A stretch of 64,000 nucleotides of DNA from Owenia fusiformis (taxonomy: Eukaryota > Annelida > Polychaeta > Sabellida > Oweniidae): NCBI GenBank assembly GCA_903813345.2, contig CAIIXF020000008.1, forward strand, positions 1,747,341-1,811,340, read 5' to 3'. Shown piece after piece: positions 57,423 through 64,000 of the stretch. The position numbers were made by a program, and so were the translations under genes. The stretch's first letter is position 1; the number at the start of each line of letters is the position of its first letter. Below the pieces are notes generated by a model. The model was not told where the DNA came from. It was given only the letters and a program-made list of their open reading frames with translations, and did no database searches.

Positions 57423-60400
57423 CTGAAATTGCACAAATGAGAGCTGAATTAAGTAAAATAATCTACATTGTTAAAAAAGCAATTAAATATGCATTTCCTC
57501 TAACAGAAGGGAATTTCTGCATGATGCATCAAAACCTCAGTAAGTTGAACACCTTTGGTACCTTAAAAAGTGTTCCATATGGCAAATGTTCAACTTACAG
57601 TGACTCGTTTTAGGTAAATTTCATTGGTAACAAGACTTGGAAATGTGTTCCACTGACACAGGCATCCTTTTTTTCCATTACATGTTTTATTGTGGTAAAT
57701 AGAAATAAGAGGTCAAATAGTATAAGGAATTTACAGATTTATATCAATTTGATGATGCTTTTTAACATCTTTTAGTACAGTTGTACCTAAGTTGTCCACC
57801 CACTGGACTCTACACAGAAAACTCAAGAAATTCCACCAGAATTGAAAAAGTAATTCCAAAATTAGGAGGTTATATATTTAGGGTCACCCTGTATGTGTTA
57901 TAACATCTCCTACGTTTATGAGGGATGTAAACTTTTCACTTTTCAACTCTTAAGTGTTGAAACAGGGAGAAACTTAAAAGAAGTGTGTGAGAAAAGGTGA
58001 AGTTGTACGCCTCCCAGATGTTAAGACTAAAAATAATGTAGACAGCTATATAACCTGGAACATCTGACAGACCACCTTCAAACTCCCCTCCATTGGAAAT
58101 TTGACTTCGGGAATATACTCAGTCTAGTGCATGATCCTAAAAATATCTCAAATTAGCCATAAACAATAAAACCTGTATATCTGATCACCTCTCTTACTAC
58201 AAAAAAACACCTCTGACTCAAATATAAAGATACATTAAAATTAGAAAACTTGGAAATCTGAAAACTTTTGGCCAGTCCCAGTTGTGTTTGGATTAGACAG
58301 GTTTTACTGTGTCTACCATTTATATATACAAGGCTAGGCATGAGACAGTATACAACCTTGATCAGTTTATTCAATTTAGTTTGGTTTGGTGTCAGTTGTT
58401 CCCTTCTTGAATTCTAATAAGAATCAACTGAAACTAATTCAATAGATGTTCTCATCCTTAGATATATCGGGTTCACGATTAATTGGTGTCACGGTGAATA
58501 TTCTGGAAATACCATCTAATACTATTAAACAGACAAATGAGACCATGAGATTGGATCGAGCTTAACTCGCTACATCACGGACTTGTTGAATGAACATCTC
58601 GAGTCAATGACATTGGCAAAAAAAGATAATTTATCATCTAGAGGATATTTTGAGAAAGCTGATATGTTTGGGAAGATGGATGGATGGCTGATCAATATAT
58701 TTACCGATATAGCTTTAAAATTGCATTCAAACATCATTTTTTGGATAATAATGTTGGGCATTAAGTGCCATAGAGACAAATTATGTTAGTTTGATTTAGT
58801 TGCTCAAACAAGGGGTAACATACTCAAGGGAGTAAAAAACAATTAAAATAACATCTTGGTTAAAAATTGAATGTGTATTTCAAAACTCAATTCTACATCT
58901 AAAGGACCATTTCAAAATATTAGGGAGGTGGAGCCATACTTGCACATAAATGAGTAATATCATACCATGACGCCAATAATTCCAAATGAATAACACCGGG
59001 GAATATTTTAATATTGAAACCTCAACCTCCCTATTGAAATTGTTCAAAACATAATTATGAACATTTTATATTGACCCTCCCTCCCTGAATTCCAAAAATG
59101 TTACAATATATTTATAGATTTATTCTGATTAATGTTATTGACTTTTACCCCTTTCTCCAAACATAATAAATTGAGCATTGTCTTTTGAAAAATGAACTTT
59201 AATGATTGATAAGCCTTTAATCTTCAACCTGACAACAAACATTAACCAACTCCTGGAATTTGAAAAGTATAAAGGTGAGAAAAAAAGTACCATATAAAAG
59301 ACCATTTAAATTTCTCTTCAGACATATACATATACTAACATTTCCAAAAGAAAGGTCAAATAAGGTCAAAAGAAAGTCAAACTGAACTAGTCAAAATGTG
59401 GAATTTTTGAAACAGAATTTATAGCAGATGCTGGTGAAAATTGTTTCGTACATTTCTTATTAGAATGCTAAAAATCTCGCATTTTTTCTTTATTTTCATG
59501 GCAACTCAGATTTATGACACTTTGACCACCAGTCATTTTTCATTTTTTATCAAAATGTTGCTTACTGCCAAAAAGTGATGAAACATTGTTTCTTTGAAAA
59601 AATGGAAAAAGAACATAGGGTCTTAGATTAGTTTCACAAAAATGATATGTTTACCGGATGACTTATTGGAAGCCTGTCTAGGGCCCAACTTCTCTCTCAA
59701 TAATTCAGAAGTACAAGAGGGAAATTAAAGGCGTTAAACAATTCCTGTTAATTGCCTTAAAAAGCTACCAGACTTGCCAAAGAAACAACAATTTTAATGG
59801 AGTTTTAAACATTGCAAAATGTAGTGGTTGTTTATAATCCAGGGATTATCTATAGCATTGAGGCACTGTATAAATAAAAAAACAACAAAGACTTCAATTT
59901 AGTCTTGTGTATGTTTCCTATTATGTCATAATTAGTCATTTTTCACTGCCTGATATCATTAAGTCTTTTTCCAAATCGACAATAACTTTTCCTCCGCAGG
60001 TGGAAATGTGACAGCACTCTGTTTATGGCTGTTAAATGGCCTAAACCTAATAACAGATAGTTTACAAAGTTAGCAGACAGGCAGGAGATAACATACTAAT
60101 GCAGAGTAATTCAAATCCATTAATTACTGTAGGTGGAATGAAGAGGAGGGAAAATCCCATGATTCAATTGATGACATACAATTTCCTCCTTCGCGCACCT
60201 CCTTTCCTGGAAGAACGTATATTTGTTTACCCTCCATCTTGGTTTTCAAATTGACATAGTTTTAAACCAATCAATGATCGACTCGCTAAACTAATCAGCG
60301 ACGATGTCATCTCAATACAGATTTACATTATAAGCGTATGTCATCTTTGAACCCTGGGGTTTCTCCCCCTCTTGGTGGAATGACATGTTTTTCTTGTAAG

Positions 60401-62389
60401 TGATGTCACACTGGAATAGATAGCCCCTATTTGTAAATCAGATTACATACATCCATGATGTACAATTTAAAAGATAGGATAGCAAAAGGTCTCAGTTATT
60501 AAACCCCCAATTATGTAACATACTTGGCCTGTCATTATGCAGTCATCTTGACATTGAGATTCTTCAAAGCTGTAATTGGTTTTTCTTTTTAATTGGAAAC
60601 TTGACTTGATAAGTATTAGAGCTATTCAATTAAGACATCTGAGATCCTGAAAACAAGACAGCTAAGTACCATTTTAGAATATTCTTAAGAGAAACATTTT
60701 GAAGAACAAGCAAATCATTGCGAGCTAATGAGGCTGCATCATAGATGCTCAACCTCTATAGGTTCATAAAAACAATGTCAAGAGATGATGAAAAATTCAG
60801 TAGGTTAAATTGTATATTTTAACATGTAAAAATTGTTTAAACATATCTCCCAAAATTTCATTGAAAATATTGAATGTCTTATATTTAATCTTAAAACTTG
60901 TTTGTAAATAATAATGAAGAGAAAATGTGATATTAATTTGATTTATAAAGTGAAAACTTTAAAACTTCATCTGACAAATCATATATCAATTTAGTTTTAT
61001 CAGAAAATAACTATTTATAATCCTTAAAAACGCTGAAATTGCACCAAATAATGTCTTTGAAATAAACTTTTCTCTTTTCTCTACATCCCCCTGACCACCC
61101 CTGAGAACAATCAGTTGCAGCGCCACATCTCCTTTTCAAATATTGTCCGATGCCTCTGAATAAACCAATGAGTGAGGTGTGAAGAACAACATACTCGGGA
61201 AAATGAGTGAACTGCCATCTATGCACGAGTACTCTCATTACTCTCATTATCTAAAAAATTGATGACTTTGTACTTTAAAACTGATTGGGCTCTTAGTTGT
61301 GGAACTAAATCTTATTTTTGAGCTCCAAGGAAATGTGTCAACATACTGAATACAAAAACATGTTTGTAATTAGGTATTTGATTGAATACCTCTATATGTA
61401 GGTGAAAACATTGATCTATATTCTGTACCTTTAATTAATTACAAGGAATGTTTTATTTTTGAAAGGTGCCTATATTGTCGAGAGTGATCCATAATCAATG
61501 TAATGTGCATGGTAATGGGCACTGCTGATGAGGTTTACTCCGAGAACAATACAAATGTACTTATGTAAGTATACTTTATTGTTAGAGGGGATTTCACAAC
61601 TAACTGAAGTCTTGGAATTATTGATATCGGGAGAAGTAGCTTTTTTTCATGATCTTTGTGATTTTGCATTCTGAATTTTCAAGATTTTGTAGAAATTCAA
61701 TGATACCAAAGAAACGTAAGTAGCCCATTACCCCAATCCCTTTAGTACATTTTTTTTATTCTAATATGAATTTGACGGGCTGTATTAAGTTCTTCTAAAA
61801 ACTGTGAACAAAGTCAATATTTCACCCAGTATGTATTTGTCAACACTGCACCTGGTAATATGAGTAATGTGTGATGTCATAATGGCGAGCAGTAGTATTG
61901 TCGGGCCATAATGAATATTCGAAAAAATTTGGTAAATTTTCATTTTCGAATTTTCATGTTTTATTATTATTGTAATATGAATTGCATCAATACAATACAC
62001 ATTCCTCTCAAAGTCATTATTTTAAGAAATTCAGGAACAATATAGAAGACAGGAGGTGACATAAAACTTAAAATCAGGAAGATGGAGTGTATTTTCACTC
62101 TTGGTACATATACAGTAATTCGATTTTTCCCTCAACTGAGTATGTACTTTCTTGACACATAAGTAACTCTGTACTGAAGCTTCTTACCTCCCAACCATAC
62201 TGTGAAATTAGCCTTAGAGGGTGGCTTGTGTAGCTTGAATGATCTAATGGCCAGTTTATCTCTGTAGCGTTGCTGTTCTACCAACTCATGGACCTCTGCT
62301 AGCAGTCTATGTTGGAAGCCTGGTAACATTGCAGTCCCACCAACCACTACTATGTTCTCAGCCAGAACCCTCCTGATATCAATGGGGCA
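57271..62389 (-). CDS. ACTR10: Actin-related protein 10, last two coding exons (partial)
   Basis: ACTR10 (Arp11) is part of the pointed-end complex of dynactin, the cofactor of cytoplasmic dynein. Exons 62389-62188 and 57422-57271 join in phase 1 across a 4.8-kb GT-AG intron and give the last 117 residues. [71 protein letters not shown] and IPDWSTL follow the animal ACTR10 order. The GGTxMLPGF segment is the actin-fold phosphate-loop region. The C-terminal tail after IPDW is diverged and shorter than in vertebrates. The earlier exons are not in 62390-64000 as far as I can see and must lie beyond the window. Confidence 0.93.
58164..58310. mobile_element. TACAGTAAAACCTG-type element in ACTR10 intron
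   Basis: CAATAAAACCTGTATATCTG at the left and GACAGGTTTTACTGT at the right are complementary at the ends. The right half resembles that of 53273-53452. Confidence 0.5.
60141..60373. mobile_element. Non-autonomous element, copy 2, with 9-bp target duplication
   Basis: A 233-bp copy of the element at 10677-10908, similar throughout (for example the shared TACATTATAAGCGTATGTCA). It is flanked by its own direct repeat GGTGGAATG (60132-60140 and 60374-60382). It lies in the ACTR10 intron. Confidence 0.87.
62188..62389 (-). CDS. ACTR10: ACTR10 penultimate coding exon
   Basis: Starts after TTTTAG with TGC (CPIDI) in phase 0 and ends one base into a glycine codon before GTAAGA. 67 codons, through NFTVWLG. 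Confidence 0.94.
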
Positions 62390-64000
62390 CTAAAACAGCA
62401 CTTTATTGTTTATATAAGAGTTATCTCTTCATTGGGAGTCACAAAATTGTGCATCACATATTAAGATGCAATAATAAGTACCAGAATGAGAACTATAATA
62501 ATTATCCAACTTGATGATTAGGGATTTGTGATTGAAAATGAACATAAAATAATTTGATAAAGATTGGGATTATATAAACTCAACCTATCACTGGTGGTGA
62601 CTTGTCAAATGTGGGCAAAGCCAAGATGATCACTGATCATAATATCAGTTTAAAAAAGGAAATCTTAATTAGAATAAACTTGATTATGACCAGCAGTTTC
62701 AAATGAAGAGGTTTATTTCACCTAATAGTGAAGTTACAGATCTGCAAATTAAATGTCACTTCTCGGATTTACAGAGTAATTGGATTCTGATATTCATCCT
62801 TTAATTTCCATGGTATTTATTCCATGATGACTGTAAACAAAGCAAACAATCAGTATAACTTAGCAATATTTGGAGAATTCAAAGAAGGCAAGTATCAGTC
62901 ATAAGACTGCACAAGTCTACACCTACTCTCATCATTTACATGGATAGGTTTGCAGACTGATATCTACTAAAACGCTATCAATTAAAAAGGCAGTCTTTTC
63001 ATCAGTAGCGGCCTTATAAACCATGATAACTGTAGAGTGTTTATTACACTTGGTGGGTGTCTGACTTGAATTTTGGCAATTAAATGACCATAAAAACACA
63101 CAATATGTTTGAAACATAACTAGGATGAACATATCACTATTTTCATTGCTACCACGTATTTTTAGAGGTCACAAGGTCACGAGTCATGTCATGACTGACT
63201 AGATGTCAAAGGTTATATCACTAACTGTAAAATGTAAAATTATGGTAAAATGCAATCAGTGTAAGTTTAGCCAGCCAAACAAATAATTACCAGGCACTGC
63301 ATCTAATAGGAAGACAGATTAGAACTCGTATGATGAGATCGCTATGACAGGATACTAAATTATATTGCAGACAGCTACTAATTTCATTAATTTTTAAATG
63401 CGATTATATTCCTTGTTACATAATAGCTGTATCGATCATTCAACGTAAATTGGTAATTTAGCAAGCATAAGTTTTGATTGAACGTGCTTCTAACCGTAAA
63501 AAAATGATAACATCATTATTTGATAAATAATTCAAGGAGAGCCCCTGAGACAGATATTCAGTTCTGATGGTAACGAAAGAATTGTGATAACAAGTTCAAA
63601 ACGCAAGACTCTTTACAGAACATAAATCACTGAAAAGAGGTGCTGAAGACAAAGAGGTCATGCTAAACAGCATCATTCAAGTCATTTTACGAATACTTTT
63701 CTGAAACCTTCAATCTATTATACTAACACTTAAACATCTGGGTAAAAGACTTAACTTAGAAAATGTGTTAATCTATAAAAACAAGGTAAAAAAGTCAAGC
63801 TTTGACCCAGTTCTACGGTGAATGTTACTTCCAGGGCTGTCAGATGGGGGGGTGCGATGGGTGTGACCACACCCCCCTTTGAAACCACCCCCCGAAAAAA
63901 ATGCGAAAAAAATTATATTTTTTAAATTATTTTTTTTTTTTAAATTTTTTTTTTTTGTAGTTAAACCTTTCTGATATATTACATTACTGACACAGGGAAA
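62390..64000. other. ACTR10 intron sequence to window edge
   Basis: Presumed intron upstream of the penultimate ACTR10 exon. No further exon was recognised. The right edge (about 63840-63960) is low-complexity: C-rich runs, then long A and T runs. Confidence 0.5.

Noticed and set aside
57380-57613. 77-residue + strand ORF starting MDRDPRISR
   Set aside because: Antisense to the last ACTR10 exon, which has clear homology and a matching splice phase.
61011-61247. 78-residue minus-strand ORF considered as an ACTR10 exon
   Set aside because: Sequence does not match ACTR10, and the flanking exons join in phase without it.

Overview
This is an AT-rich stretch of intron-rich animal nuclear DNA, with no bacterial features. 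GT-AG exons chain together in phase into four conserved animal genes. The introns and intergenic DNA are full of small inverted-repeat transposons, minisatellites and LINE/mariner/hAT elements. The mix suggests an invertebrate, probably marine, but I cannot name the phylum from sequence alone.

Layout: 1-2949 holds no recognisable gene. Glycine N-methyltransferase (GNMT, + strand, 6 coding exons, 2950-7584) is complete. Tail-to-tail with it is a complete pyruvate carboxylase gene (PC, - strand, 18 coding exons plus one alternative exon, 11126-40187), which fills almost half the window. Its largest intron (24643-38616) holds an intronless 438-aa coiled-coil ORF on the opposite strand and a three-deep transposon nest: a mariner element whose left end is split by a LINE, which is itself split by a palindrome-ended element. 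A repeat-rich gap (40188-48456) follows, then a short single-coding-exon ALG13 gene (+, 48477-48980). Next come a 2.8-kb foldback element with a nested palindrome (49476-52307) and, convergent with ALG13, the last two coding exons of ACTR10 (-, 57271-62389). The rest of ACTR10 lies beyond the right edge.

The genes do not form a pathway. GNMT controls the S-adenosylmethionine/homocysteine ratio in the cytosol. PC makes oxaloacetate in mitochondria. ALG13 acts in lipid-linked oligosaccharide assembly at the ER. ACTR10 caps the pointed end of dynactin.

Two observations stand out. First, PC carries two copies of the exon encoding residues 59-120. Both are exactly 185 bp, have the same phases and are 84% identical in protein, with many silent differences. 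Since 185 is not a multiple of 3, only a transcript with exactly one copy keeps frame, which is the signature of mutually exclusive splicing inside the biotin carboxylase domain. Second, the 3' end of PC exon 10 together with its 5' splice site has been amplified into about 26 tandem 37-bp units in the downstream intron, and roughly half of them still carry an intact GTAAGT donor.
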